Part shown: one piece after another, positions 36,781 to 45,604 of the stretch
How the letters are laid out: the number at the start of each line of letters is the position of its first letter
Numbering within the stretch: position 1 is the stretch's first letter
NCBI GenBank assembly: GCA_902612825.1
Contig: CACMET010000007.1
Location: forward strand, 1-64,000
Source: an uncultured Alphaproteobacteria bacterium
GTDB taxonomy: Bacteria; Pseudomonadota; Alphaproteobacteria; HIMB59; GCA-002718135
DNA length: 64,000 nucleotides
Direction: 5' to 3'
Program-made: the position numbers and the translations under genes
Notes under the pieces: generated by a model
What the model was told of the DNA's origin: nothing
The model's database searches: none
What the model saw: only the letters and a program-made list of their open reading frames with translations

Positions 36781-36835
36781 GTTTTTTTAATTTTTTTAAA
36801 AATCAACAAATTAATATATAAGATAATAAGTTTAG

Positions 36836-37930
36836 ATGACTGATCAAAATAAAGTTAGTGGAAAAATTATTAATTATAATTCTTCCTATATTGGTGATGT
36901 ATATTTTAGTGAAAAAATTAGTGACTTAAAAATAAAGGACTCTGATGATTATAATAATATTATAATTCCTGGTTTTATTGATCTCCATTGTCATGGTGGT
37001 AATGGTTTTGATGTAATGGAGGGCTCACAATCAATTATTGAAATGTCTAAGTATCATTTACGACATGGAACCACTTCAATAATGCCAACTACTTGGACCA
37101 ATACCTTAGAAAATACTATTTCAGCGTTAAAAGGATTTAATGAAATAAAGAAAGATAATGGTAATAATATCCTTGGAGTTCATTTAGAAGGACCTTTTAT
37201 TAATCCTAATAAACTTGGCGCTCAACCAAATTTAACTGAGAAACCATCTTTAGAGTTTATAAAAAAAATTCTTGAAATTGCCGATGTAAAAATCATTACC
37301 TTAGCCCCAGAAATTGATGGAATGCAAGAATTTATAAATGATTTAGTGGAGCTAAATATTAAGATCCAATTTGGCCACACTTTGGCAGACTTTGATTGCT
37401 GTGAAAAAATTATGAAAGATCATGAAATTGGTTTTACACATTTGTATAATGCTATGTCTGGTAATCATCATAGATCCCCAGGAGTTTTATCAGCTGCTCT
37501 TTTAAAAGGAAAATATGCTGAAATAATTTGTGATAATATTCATGTTAGTAAAGAAGCAATAAAAATTGCAAAAAAATGTATTCCTGGCCTTTATGCCATA
37601 ACAGATTCTATTAACGCTAGCGGACTGAATGATGGAGAATATATTTTTGCAAAAAATAATATTAAAAAAGAAAATTATTCAGTAAAAATTAAGTCTGACG
37701 GTACTTTAGCAGGAAGTATTGTTACTATGGATCAAACTTTTAAAAATTTAATATCAATGAATTTTTCATTAGAAGAAGCAGTTGCTTTAACTAGTTATAA
37801 TGCTTCTAAATATATGAATCTAGATAATGTGGGTATAATTCAAAAAAATTTTTTAAGTAATTTTCTTATTTTAGATAAAGAATTTAATCTTAAAGAAGTT
37901 TATTTAAGAGGAAAAAAAATTAATGTCTAG
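36836..37930 (+). CDS. nagA: N-acetylglucosamine-6-phosphate deacetylase
   Basis: This 364-residue amidohydrolase removes acetate from GlcNAc-6-phosphate. Visible motifs are DLHCHGGNGFDVMEG near the N-terminus, the metal-binding Glu in GVHLEGPFINP, histidines in FGHTLADF and FTHLYNAMSG, HHRSPG and the catalytic Asp in ITDSINASG. Length is usual. The next gene (SIS deaminase) overlaps it by 8 nt, so product and next enzyme are made together. The sugar kinase that would make GlcNAc-6-phosphate is not in the window. Confidence 0.92.
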   Translation: MTDQNKVSGKIINYNSSYIGDVYFSEKISDLKIKDSDDYNNIIIPGFIDLHCHGGNGFDVMEGSQSIIEMSKYHLRHGTTSIMPTTWTNTLENTISALKGFNEIKKDNGNNILGVHLEGPFINPNKLGAQPNLTEKPSLEFIKKILEIADVKIITLAPEIDGMQEFINDLVELNIKIQFGHTLADFDCCEKIMKDHEIGFTHLYNAMSGNHHRSPGVLSAALLKGKYAEIICDNIHVSKEAIKIAKKCIPGLYAITDSINASGLNDGEYIFAKNNIKKENYSVKIKSDGTLAGSIVTMDQTFKNLISMNFSLEEAVALTSYNASKYMNLDNVGIIQKNFLSNFLILDKEFNLKEVYLRGKKINV

Positions 37931-38945
37931 TTCTCAAGTTTTATCGGAAGCACTTTCAATTCCAAATAAAATTAATCATTTTAGCTTGAATGATAAAAAT
38001 AATTATCAGGAAATATCAAATTTAATATCAGAAAAAAAGATTGATTATGTTGTTACTGTTGCAAGAGGTACTTCAGATTGTGCTGCTCTTTATTTGTCTT
38101 ATATGTTTGCAAAATATCTTGGTTTACCAACATATAGCATGCCTCCATCTATAATAACTTTAGAAGAATCAAAATTTGATTTTTCGAGAGCATTAGTATT
38201 CATTATTTCTCAATCTGGAAAAAGTGAAGATTTGGTTGAATGTCATAAAATGGTAAAAAAAATGGGAGCAAGGACGATATTAATAAGTAATAACTTAAAT
38301 AGCCCCATTATAAAAACATCTAATTATTTTTTTGATATAAATGCTGGAGAAGAAAAAAGTGTTGCAGCTACAAAAACTTTTGTTTTGTCTTTATTGATAA
38401 TTTTAAAAATTGTTTTTAATACTCTTAATAAAAAAGATATTAATAAGTATATTGAAAAGCTAAGTGATCATTTAATTTTAGATAGTAAAAATCAATGGAA
38501 TCCAAATCTATTAGATAAAACCATAAGTAATGGTTATATAATTAGTAGGGGCGTTGGATACGCAATTTCTAATGAAATATCTTTAAAGTTTAAAGAGTTA
38601 TGTCAAGAAATGATAGAACCTTTTAGTAGTGCTGAAGTAATGCATGGACCAAAAAGCTTGATAGAAAACTCATTCAAGTTATTTACTATATCACTTAGAG
38701 ATAAAAGTGGGATGATAGTAGCAAAAGATTCTAATCAAATTATTTCACTAACTAATCTTCACTATGAAATTACCTATGATAAAAACTCGAAAACAAAATT
38801 AAGATATAAAACTAGTGAAATGATAGAATTAGATCCAATTATAGTACTATCAAAATTTTATCCATGGATAGTTAATTACTCTTTTGAAAAAGGATTAGAT
38901 CCAGACAATCCTAGATACCTAACTAAAGTAACAAAAACATTCTAA
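37923..38945 (+). CDS. SIS-type glucosamine-6-phosphate deaminase (NagB-II-like)
   Basis: This 340-residue protein consists of two SIS domains, like the isomerase half of GlmS without its glutamine amidotransferase domain. Sugar-phosphate loops are visible in VARGTSDCAALYLS, ISQSGKSEDLVE and EKSVAATKTF in the first domain and SSAEVMHGPKS in the second. This layout matches NagB-II/AgaS enzymes, which turn glucosamine-6-phosphate (or galactosamine-6-phosphate) into the ketose phosphate and ammonia. It follows nagA with an 8-nt overlap, the expected order of the pathway. Confidence 0.85.
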   Translation: MSSSQVLSEALSIPNKINHFSLNDKNNYQEISNLISEKKIDYVVTVARGTSDCAALYLSYMFAKYLGLPTYSMPPSIITLEESKFDFSRALVFIISQSGKSEDLVECHKMVKKMGARTILISNNLNSPIIKTSNYFFDINAGEEKSVAATKTFVLSLLIILKIVFNTLNKKDINKYIEKLSDHLILDSKNQWNPNLLDKTISNGYIISRGVGYAISNEISLKFKELCQEMIEPFSSAEVMHGPKSLIENSFKLFTISLRDKSGMIVAKDSNQIISLTNLHYEITYDKNSKTKLRYKTSEMIELDPIIVLSKFYPWIVNYSFEKGLDPDNPRYLTKVTKTF

Positions 38946-38946
38946 T

Positions 38947-40560
38947 TTGAATAATATTGATATAGCAATTATTGGCGCAGGTTCTGCAGGAAGTATAATA
39001 GCAAATAAACTTCTGAGTGAAACTAATTTTAATATAGCTCTTATTGAGGCTGGGCCTAAAGATAACAATCCTATTATTGATGTTCCTCTTGGTTATGGAA
39101 TGACATTTTATAATAAAAAAATTAATTGGAACTTCTATTCAGAAAAACAAGAAAATTTATTCAATAGGCAAATATATTATCCGAGAGGTAAAGTTTTAGG
39201 TGGCTCTGGTTCAATAAATGCAATGGTCTATGCAAGAGGATTAGAAACAGATTATGAGAATTGGGGAAGAAACAAGGAATGGAGTTTTGAAAATATAAAA
39301 AAAGTATACAGTTCGATGGAGCAACAAATAAATCATGATAAAGAATTTCTTACAAAAGAAAGGATTCCAGTAAATAATGTAAGTAAGCATCATCATCCAA
39401 TTTTAGAATATTTTTTTAATGCTAGTAGTGAAATTGGTATTAAAAAAAATACAAATTTAACTACATCAATTGAAAATCAAGTAGGTCATTATAATATTAA
39501 TACTTATAACGGTACTAGATATTCATCTTCAAAAGTATTTTTAAAGCCTATATTAAAAAACCATAGGTTAATTATATTAGAAAATACCCAAGTAAAAAAT
39601 TTAATAACTAAAGATAAAAAAATTACTGGAATTAAAATTCAAAATAAATCAAAAGAACAAATAATAAATCTATCTTGTGGAGCAATTTTATGTTCTGGTT
39701 CTATAATGACACCTTACTTGTTAATGCATTCTGGTATTGGTGATAGAGAGCATTTAAAACAATTTGATAAAGAAATAATAATTGATAATTCTAATGTTGG
39801 AAGAAATCTTCAGGATCATCTTGGTTTAGATTATTTATTTAAAACACATCATCATTCACTAAATAAATCTTTAGGAACTTGGCCAGGCAGAGTTACTTCT
39901 GTATTAAGATATTTATATAATAGGAAAGGACCATTATCATTAAGTATTAATCAGTCTGGAGGGTATGTAAATTGGAATTCAAAACATCATTATCCCAACT
40001 TACAGATATATTTTAATCCGTTAACTTATTCTATCACTCATAAAAATAAAAGACCTTTGCTAAAAACTGATAAATTTAATGGTTTTATTATTGGTTATAA
40101 TTCTTGTCGACCAAAAAGTTTAGGAACAGTTAAATTAAATTCTCCTAATTTTGATGATTCTCCATTGATAGATCCAAATTTTCTATCACATGAAGAAGAT
40201 ATATATGATGTTAAATGTGCAATTAATTTTTCTAAAGTTTTGGCAAACACAAATAGTATTAAAAAAATAAGAAATGAAAGTGTTACACATGATCTTTTAA
40301 ATGCTAATGAAGAAGAAATGATTGATCACTTTAAATCTAATGCAGTTTCTATCTATCACCCTTGCGGTACATGTAAAATGGATGAAGATCCTAAAAAGGG
40401 AGTTGTCTCTGAAAGATTAAAAGTTCATGGAATGGAGAATCTTTGGATTGCTGATGCATCTGTTTTTCCAAATATTACCTCGGGCAATATAAATGCTCCT
40501 GTAATGATGCTTGCTAATCTTGGAAGTAAATTTATTATTGATGATTTAAAAAAAATTTAA
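38947..40560 (+). CDS. GMC-family FAD oxidoreductase (choline dehydrogenase-like)
   Basis: This 537-residue flavoenzyme begins NNIDIAIIGAGSAGSIIANKL (FAD-binding GAGSAG) and has the GMC signatures PRGKVLGGSGSINAMVYARG and GAILCSGSIMTPYLLMHSGIG, with the catalytic histidine in YHPCGTCKM and the closing NITSGNINAPVMMLA. TTG 38947, one base after the previous stop, is the best start because it places the FAD motif ten residues in. Members oxidise alcohols, sugars or choline. In this amino-sugar operon a sugar or polyol is likely. Confidence 0.88.
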   Translation: MNNIDIAIIGAGSAGSIIANKLLSETNFNIALIEAGPKDNNPIIDVPLGYGMTFYNKKINWNFYSEKQENLFNRQIYYPRGKVLGGSGSINAMVYARGLETDYENWGRNKEWSFENIKKVYSSMEQQINHDKEFLTKERIPVNNVSKHHHPILEYFFNASSEIGIKKNTNLTTSIENQVGHYNINTYNGTRYSSSKVFLKPILKNHRLIILENTQVKNLITKDKKITGIKIQNKSKEQIINLSCGAILCSGSIMTPYLLMHSGIGDREHLKQFDKEIIIDNSNVGRNLQDHLGLDYLFKTHHHSLNKSLGTWPGRVTSVLRYLYNRKGPLSLSINQSGGYVNWNSKHHYPNLQIYFNPLTYSITHKNKRPLLKTDKFNGFIIGYNSCRPKSLGTVKLNSPNFDDSPLIDPNFLSHEEDIYDVKCAINFSKVLANTNSIKKIRNESVTHDLLNANEEEMIDHFKSNAVSIYHPCGTCKMDEDPKKGVVSERLKVHGMENLWIADASVFPNITSGNINAPVMMLANLGSKFIIDDLKKI

Positions 40561-40563
40561 TTT

Positions 40564-41664
40564 ATGAAAATAGTTAAACTTGAAACATTTACAAAACCAT
40601 ATGTAAGTTTTGTAAAAATAACAGTTGAGGATGGCTCAATTGGTTTTGGTCAAATGTCAACTTATCATGCAGATATCACAACTCAAATTTTTCATAAACA
40701 AGTCGCACCTTGGGTTTTAGGAAAAGAATATTTTGATTTTGATGATTTAGAAGATTTTATTTTTGAAAGAGAGCATAAATTTCCAGGATCATATCTTTTA
40801 CGCGCAATTGCTGGTTTAGATACAGCATTGTGGGATTTGAAAGGTAAAATCGAAGGTAAGCCTGTAGTTTCATTGATTGGAGGATCTCCAGGAGATTTAA
40901 GAATTTATGGTTCATCAATGAAAAGAGATATTACACCAAATGATGAAGCAAATAGATTTAAAAAACTCTTTGATGAAAAGGGTGTTAATGCATTTAAATT
41001 TAGAGTTGGTTCTGAATGTGGAAGAGGGGTTGATGAATGGGAAGGAAGAACGCCTAGTATTGTAAAAAAAATAAATTCTACTCTGGATAAAAGTGTAACT
41101 AAAATGGTCGATGCAAACAGTTGTTATAGCTCTGTTCAAGCAATAGAAATTGGGAAACTTTTAGAAGATAATGATGTTACTCATTTTGAAGAACCTTGTC
41201 CTTACTGGAAACCAGAAGAAACCAAAAAAGTTACTGATAGTTTGAATATAGATGTTACTGGGGGAGAACAAGATTGTGATCTGAGAATTTGGAGAGATAT
41301 GGTTAACAGAAAAATTGTAAATATTTTTCAGCCAGATGTTATGTACATGGGGGGATTAACAAAAGCTTTGAAGGTTGCGAAAATTATTGAAAAGGGAGGT
41401 TTTATATGTACTCCACATACAGCTAATTTATCTTTAGTAACAATTTGCACTATGCATTTTTTAAAAGCAATTAATAATGCTGGTCCTTATCTGGAATTTT
41501 CAATTGAAGGTAAAGATTATTATCCTTGGCAGCAGAATTTATTTTTAGGTGATCCCTTTAAAATATCTAATGGAATGGTTAAAATTGAAGATACTCCTGG
41601 TTGGGGTATTGAAATTAATCCTGACTGGTTAGATAAATCAGAATATAAAAAGACAGAAATATAA
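40564..41664 (+). CDS. Mandelate racemase/enolase-superfamily sugar-acid dehydratase
   Basis: This 366-residue protein has the MR-type layout: N-terminal capping domain and a barrel with metal ligands Asp (MVDANSCY), Glu (FEEPCPYW) and Glu (GGEQD), a KFR motif at the KxK position, and the Asp-His catalytic pair in FQPDVMYMGG and CTPHTANLS. This matches the mandelate racemase subgroup, mostly acid-sugar dehydratases. Coming 3 nt after the GMC oxidoreductase gene, it could dehydrate a sugar acid made by that enzyme. Specific substrate unknown. Confidence 0.88.
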   Translation: MKIVKLETFTKPYVSFVKITVEDGSIGFGQMSTYHADITTQIFHKQVAPWVLGKEYFDFDDLEDFIFEREHKFPGSYLLRAIAGLDTALWDLKGKIEGKPVVSLIGGSPGDLRIYGSSMKRDITPNDEANRFKKLFDEKGVNAFKFRVGSECGRGVDEWEGRTPSIVKKINSTLDKSVTKMVDANSCYSSVQAIEIGKLLEDNDVTHFEEPCPYWKPEETKKVTDSLNIDVTGGEQDCDLRIWRDMVNRKIVNIFQPDVMYMGGLTKALKVAKIIEKGGFICTPHTANLSLVTICTMHFLKAINNAGPYLEFSIEGKDYYPWQQNLFLGDPFKISNGMVKIEDTPGWGIEINPDWLDKSEYKKTEI

Positions 41665-41668
41665 AATA

Positions 41669-42328
41669 ATGATTAAAAATATAATTTTTGATTTTGATGG
41701 AGTAATAGTTGATAGTGAAGTCTTAGCCTCTAAAGCATTTTCCAAATATTTAAGTAAATTTGATAAATCAATTAAAGAGGAGCAATTTTACAAATATGCT
41801 GGAAAAAAAACATTTGAAGTAATAGATTTATTATCTGCTAAATATAAGATTGAAAATAAAGAAAAATTTACAAACGAAATATTCGATATTGTTTCAGAAG
41901 TTTATTCTAAGGATTTAAAACTAGTTGATGGGGCAAAAGATTATATAAGTAAATCAGAAAGAAATCATTTCATTGGGTCTAATAGTAATAAGGATAGAAT
42001 TCTTGATGGATTGCAACTTGTTGGGTTAGATAAATTTTTTTTAAGTGATCAGGTTTACTCATTTGATATGGTTAAAAGACCAAAACCTGATCCCGATATA
42101 TACTTAAAGGTTTTAAAGGATAATTCACTTAATATAAAAGAAACAGTCATTATTGAAGATAGTGGAGTAGGTGTTAAAGCAGCTACTGCAGCAGGAGTAA
42201 GGGTATTTGGTCTTACTGCAGGAAAACATTGGCATTCAGATAGAGATACAAATGAATTATTTGACAATGGTGCACTGAATGTATTTAGTGATTATGAAAG
42301 TTTAGGTAAGGCAATAGAGGAGCTTTAA
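41669..42328 (+). CDS. HAD-superfamily phosphatase/phosphoglucomutase-like
   Basis: This 219-residue HAD protein has motif I FDFDGVIVDSE (DxD-type nucleophile), motif II near FIGSNSNKDR, and motif IV EDSGVGVKAATAAG. It resembles the beta-phosphoglucomutase/phosphoglycolate phosphatase group with a helical cap domain between motifs I and II. It probably dephosphorylates or isomerises a sugar phosphate from the surrounding pathway. Its stop codon directly precedes the next start. Confidence 0.87.
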   Translation: MIKNIIFDFDGVIVDSEVLASKAFSKYLSKFDKSIKEEQFYKYAGKKTFEVIDLLSAKYKIENKEKFTNEIFDIVSEVYSKDLKLVDGAKDYISKSERNHFIGSNSNKDRILDGLQLVGLDKFFLSDQVYSFDMVKRPKPDPDIYLKVLKDNSLNIKETVIIEDSGVGVKAATAAGVRVFGLTAGKHWHSDRDTNELFDNGALNVFSDYESLGKAIEEL

Positions 42329-42787
42329 ATGGGGCCAGATGTAAAAGGAAATCCACTTTATATTTCAGTCTATCTTTTGATAGCCTCCTATATTTTAGGT
42401 GAATTTATTTTTCCTAAATATCCACTGCTATATATTCTTAATCTTTTTGGATTATTAATTATAATTTTAATGCCAATTGTATTTTTTTCCTCAAGAAATG
42501 CATTTAATGCACATGAAGAAAAATTACCTCCTCAAACTGAAACAAATAGAATTATAAAAACTGGAATTTATGCTTACTCTAGAAATCCAATTTATCTATG
42601 TTTTGTTTTATTTCATTTTGGTATGTTTCTTACCTTTGAAAATATTATGTATTTTATTTGCTCTATAGGATTATTTTTTTGGTTAAATAATTTTGTAATA
42701 TATGAAGAGGAGAAATATTTAAAAGATAAATTTGGTGATGAATTTGAAAGATATTGTAATTCGGTTAAAAGATGGATTTTTTTCTAG
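42329..42787 (+). CDS. Isoprenylcysteine carboxyl methyltransferase-family membrane protein
   Basis: This 152-residue protein has four or five hydrophobic segments and the family's cytoplasmic cofactor motif: TGIYAYSRNPIYLCF, followed by EEKYLKDKFGDEFERYCNSVKRWIF at the C-terminus, the two sequence blocks of ICMT/PEMT-type integral membrane methyltransferases. Substrate in bacteria is generally unknown. GAGGAG 12 nt upstream of the ATG, inside the end of the HAD gene, serves as ribosome-binding site. The stop overlaps that of the convergent kinase gene by 4 nt (CTAG). Confidence 0.82.
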   Translation: MGPDVKGNPLYISVYLLIASYILGEFIFPKYPLLYILNLFGLLIIILMPIVFFSSRNAFNAHEEKLPPQTETNRIIKTGIYAYSRNPIYLCFVLFHFGMFLTFENIMYFICSIGLFFWLNNFVIYEEEKYLKDKFGDEFERYCNSVKRWIFF

Positions 42788-43644
42788 TTAAAATTTATTG
42801 AAGAAATTTTATGATTTTTTTCAAATTTAATAACGATCTGAGCTTTTTTATTTAGATCCTTCATCATCCATTTAGTTATTTTCTCATAATGTTGAACAAA
42901 ATATTTAATTTCATTTGAAGTCATTCTTTTTGATTTTTTGTTTTTTGATTGATTAGTTTTTTCCTGCTTTAACCGCCATTTAAAAACATTATCAAAAGAG
43001 GATGTTTTTAAAAAAATAAGTTCATCAAATAATTGAAATAATTTTTTATATTCTAATTTTAATTTATTATTATAGAAATTTCTCCATTGATATTTTGGAT
43101 CTTTAATTTTTTCTAAATTATTTATATTTTTATGAAGAATTTTTTTTGGAATTTCTGAACTTCCACAACACCAACCTTCTAAGAAAAGAATATCACATTT
43201 AGTTTTAGTTATTTTAGTTGATTTAGTCGTATCATCAATCAACTTATCAAATATAGGGGTTGTGATAGGGTATTTACTTTTATTGAATTGTTTTATATTT
43301 TTAAGTAATTTTTCAATATCATGTGTTCCTGGAACACCTCGAGTTATTAATAATTGATGTATTTTTTTTGATAATTGAGATCGTTGTTTTCTTGATAAAT
43401 AATAATTATCTAAACTAAGCAAAAGTATTTTCTTATTATAAAATTTTTCAATAGTTTTAGAGATAATATTAATAAATGATGATTTTCCAATACCCTGAGA
43501 GCCTCCAAATAGGAATTTTTTTGATTTACTAGAGCAAACATAATTTATTATTGGAATTAATTTATCTTCTATATACCTCTTGGAATATTTTTTATTATAT
43601 GTTTTGTGTATTTCTATTTGAATATAGTCTATTAATGCACTCAT
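42784..43644 (-). CDS. P-loop kinase, D-glycerate 3-kinase-like (plant GLYK/YggC family)
   Basis: This 286-residue P-loop protein has Walker A GGSQGIGKSS, a DNYYLSRKQR segment, the TRGVPGTHD motif highly characteristic of glycerate kinases of plant GLYK type, and FLEGWCCGS. It would convert D-glycerate to 3-phosphoglycerate with ATP. Lysine content is very high, as expected in a low-GC genome. It is a single gene on the minus strand, divergent by 32 bp from a HAD phosphatase and close to glpD. A role in salvage of glycerate from sugar-acid or glyoxylate metabolism is inferred. Confidence 0.82.
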   Translation of the reverse strand: MSALIDYIQIEIHKTYNKKYSKRYIEDKLIPIINYVCSSKSKKFLFGGSQGIGKSSFINIISKTIEKFYNKKILLLSLDNYYLSRKQRSQLSKKIHQLLITRGVPGTHDIEKLLKNIKQFNKSKYPITTPIFDKLIDDTTKSTKITKTKCDILFLEGWCCGSSEIPKKILHKNINNLEKIKDPKYQWRNFYNNKLKLEYKKLFQLFDELIFLKTSSFDNVFKWRLKQEKTNQSKNKKSKRMTSNEIKYFVQHYEKITKWMMKDLNKKAQIVIKFEKNHKISSINFN

Positions 43645-43676
43645 TTAATACTTATTTATAAACAAAATACTTATAC

Positions 43677-44267
43677 ATGAAATTTCTTTTTGATTTAGGT
43701 GGTGTTTTTTTTGATTGGGACCCTCATTATTTTTATAAAGATGTAATTAAAGACAAAGAAGAAAGAGACAATTTTCTCAATAATATTTGCAATGATGAAT
43801 GGAATATCCAACAAGATGCTGGAAGACTTATAAAAGATGCTGAAACTGATCTAATCAAAACTTATCCTGATTATGAAGATAAAATTAAATTATATTATAA
43901 AAATCATCATAAAATGTTCAGAAAAATCTTTCAGTATTCAGTAGATGTTTTAGATCATTTAAAAAATAAAAAATATGAGTGTTATGTTTTGTCAAATTGG
44001 TCTTGGGAAACATTTCAAGATATGGATACAAAATATCCATTCTTAAATAAATTTGATGGCCTAATAATATCTGGAAAAGAAAAATTGGTTAAACCTAATG
44101 CTGAAATATATAAATTAGCTACAAGTCGTTTTAATCTAAATCCAGAGGAAACTGTATTTATTGATGATAAAAAAGAGAATATTGAGGCTGCAAAGAAACT
44201 TGGTTTTTTAACTATACATTTAACTGACCCTGAAATAATAATTTACGAAATTAATAGATTTATTTAA
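43677..44267 (+). CDS. HAD-superfamily hydrolase (YihX-like)
   Basis: This 196-residue HAD phosphatase has motif I in FLFDLGGVFFDWDP, motif II in VLSNWSWETF, a lysine in KEKLVKPNAEIY and motif IV in FIDDKKENIEAA. It matches the YihX/alpha-glucose-1-phosphatase-like branch. It is followed 7 nt later by glpD, so they may be cotranscribed, and could dephosphorylate glycerol phosphate or a sugar phosphate. The actual substrate is not readable from the sequence. Confidence 0.85.
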   Translation: MKFLFDLGGVFFDWDPHYFYKDVIKDKEERDNFLNNICNDEWNIQQDAGRLIKDAETDLIKTYPDYEDKIKLYYKNHHKMFRKIFQYSVDVLDHLKNKKYECYVLSNWSWETFQDMDTKYPFLNKFDGLIISGKEKLVKPNAEIYKLATSRFNLNPEETVFIDDKKENIEAAKKLGFLTIHLTDPEIIIYEINRFI

Positions 44268-44274
44268 TTTAAGT

Positions 44275-45426
44275 ATGAATGAAACTTTTGATATTTTAAT
44301 TATTGGTGGAGGTATTAATGGTGCTGGAATTGTTAGAGATGCATCAGGCAGAAATTTAAAAGTTTGTTTAGTTGAAAAAAACACAGTTGGTTCAGCCACT
44401 TCATCTTGGTCTACAAAATTAATACATGGCGGATTAAGGTATCTTGAAAATTATGAATTTCGCCTTGTACGTGAATCTCTCAAGGAAAGAGAGGTAATTA
44501 AAAAAATTGCCAGTAATATAACAACACCAATACCTTTTATTATACCTTATCAAAAATCTTTAAGACCTAAATGGTTAATTAAATTAGGATTATTTTTATA
44601 CGATAATCTTGGTGGTAAAATGACTATACCAAAATCTTCAACTATAAATATTATAAAGGAAATGCCCAACATTTTAAAAGATCAATTTAAAATTGGTTTC
44701 CAATATTATGATTTACAAGTTGATGATAAAAAACTTGTTCAGTTAAATGTCGAAGATGCAAAGAAAAAAGGTGCTACGATTATTCAAAATAGAAAAGTAA
44801 TAGATGCAAAACGAAATAAAAATATTTGGGATATAACTTTAGATGATAATACTATACTTAAATCTAAAATCCTTATAAATGCTGCCGGACCTTGGATAAA
44901 TGATGTTTTAAGTAATGTTATTAAGTTAAATTCAAATAAATCAATTCGACTTGTAAAAGGTAGTCACATAATAACTAAAAGTCTTTACAGTCAGAAAAAA
45001 GCTTTCACTTTACAAAATGAAGATAACAGAATAATTTTTGTTATACCTTATAAAGATGAATATTCTCTTATTGGCACTACCGAAACAGAAGTTTTCTCAC
45101 CAGAAAATCCAAAAATTGATGAAAGTGAAATTCATTATTTATTAAATTCAGTAAATAAATATTTCATTAAACAAATATCGAGAGTTGATGTGGTAAGTTC
45201 TTATTCTGGAATTAGACCACTTATTGAAGATTTCAAAGAAGCTTCTAAAGTTACGAGAGACTATATATTTGATTTAAATGAGGAAGATTCACAGGCACCA
45301 TTATTAAATATATATGGAGGAAAACTAACAACGTATAGAAAGTTAGCTGAAAATGTTCTTTTAACTCTTAATAAACATATTCCAATTAATAAGGAAAATT
45401 CTTGGACTGCTAAACAAAAACTATAA
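44275..45426 (+). CDS. glpD: FAD-dependent glycerol-3-phosphate dehydrogenase, lacking the C-terminal domain
   Basis: This 383-residue flavoprotein has the GlpD FAD motif GGGINGAGIVRDASGR, the family-specific TSSWSTKLIHGGLRYLENYEFRLVRE, IGTTETEV, GIRPLIED and GGKLTTYRKLAE. Typical GlpD is about 500 residues: after GGKLTTYRKLAE it carries some 120 further residues forming a helical C-terminal domain starting near a WT...LPGG motif. Here the protein ends at SWTAKQKL. The following 194 bp contain no continuation in any frame, so the domain is absent, either a short-form enzyme or a truncated gene. The core would still oxidise glycerol 3-phosphate to dihydroxyacetone phosphate. Confidence 0.85.
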   Translation: MNETFDILIIGGGINGAGIVRDASGRNLKVCLVEKNTVGSATSSWSTKLIHGGLRYLENYEFRLVRESLKEREVIKKIASNITTPIPFIIPYQKSLRPKWLIKLGLFLYDNLGGKMTIPKSSTINIIKEMPNILKDQFKIGFQYYDLQVDDKKLVQLNVEDAKKKGATIIQNRKVIDAKRNKNIWDITLDDNTILKSKILINAAGPWINDVLSNVIKLNSNKSIRLVKGSHIITKSLYSQKKAFTLQNEDNRIIFVIPYKDEYSLIGTTETEVFSPENPKIDESEIHYLLNSVNKYFIKQISRVDVVSSYSGIRPLIEDFKEASKVTRDYIFDLNEEDSQAPLLNIYGGKLTTYRKLAENVLLTLNKHIPINKENSWTAKQKL

Positions 45427-45460
45427 TTGGTATCCCTCTTAAATAACTTTTCAAATTTGG

Positions 45461-45525
45461 TGGGCAGAAAAGTTTTATAAGAGGAATACTTCTTATAGGA
45501 GGAAATAATATGAACCCTCTGCCCA
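45461..45525. other. Structured intergenic element with nested and competing inverted repeats
   Basis: Between glpD and the agl ATPase gene (convergent), TGGGCAGA at 45461-45468 pairs with TCTGCCCA at 45518-45525. Inside it TATAAGA (45476-45482) pairs with TCTTATA (45491-45497). TATCCCTCTTA at 45431-45441 can pair instead with TAAGAGGAATA at 45478-45488 (one mismatch), which would disrupt the inner hairpin. The 3' arm of the outer stem lies within a micro-ORF. I do not recognise a known RNA family. Confidence 0.4.
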
Positions 45526-45542
45526 ATAATATTTTAGTTTAA
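45510..45542 (+). CDS. Possible 10-codon micro-ORF with consensus ribosome-binding site
   Basis: ATG 45510 follows a perfect AGGAGG (45497-45502) with 7-nt spacing and opens a 10-codon frame, MNPLPNNILV, ending in TAA. The AGGAGG-type ribosome-binding sites in this window otherwise mark highly expressed genes such as the binding proteins. No gene in the same direction follows for 4.8 kb, so it is not a leader peptide for a nearby gene. It may be a small peptide gene or a relic; no homology can be judged at this length. Confidence 0.25.
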   Translation: MNPLPNNILV

Positions 45543-45580
45543 ATTTATGATATTTAATGAAAATTTTAAAAAAGGGATGT

Positions 45581-45604
45581 ATTGCCCCTTATATTAGGGG
45601 CAAT
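45581..45604 (-). terminator. Stem-loop terminator for the agl operon
   Basis: ATTGCCCCT (45581-45589), loop TATATT, and AGGGGCAAT (45596-45604) form a perfect 9-bp stem starting 16 nt beyond the aglK stop on the minus strand. Read in that direction it is followed, after ACATCCC, by six Ts. The T run is 7 nt away, so termination may be imperfect. Confidence 0.65.

Noticed and set aside
36781-36835. AT-rich 55-bp gap before nagA as a promoter
   Set aside because: No -35/-10 pair or repeat is convincing against the AT-rich background.
42784-43644. Kinase near the amino-sugar genes as the missing hexosamine kinase
   Set aside because: Its TRGVPGTHD and Walker A layout fit the glycerate-kinase-like P-loop family, not ROK, BadF or GHMP sugar kinases.
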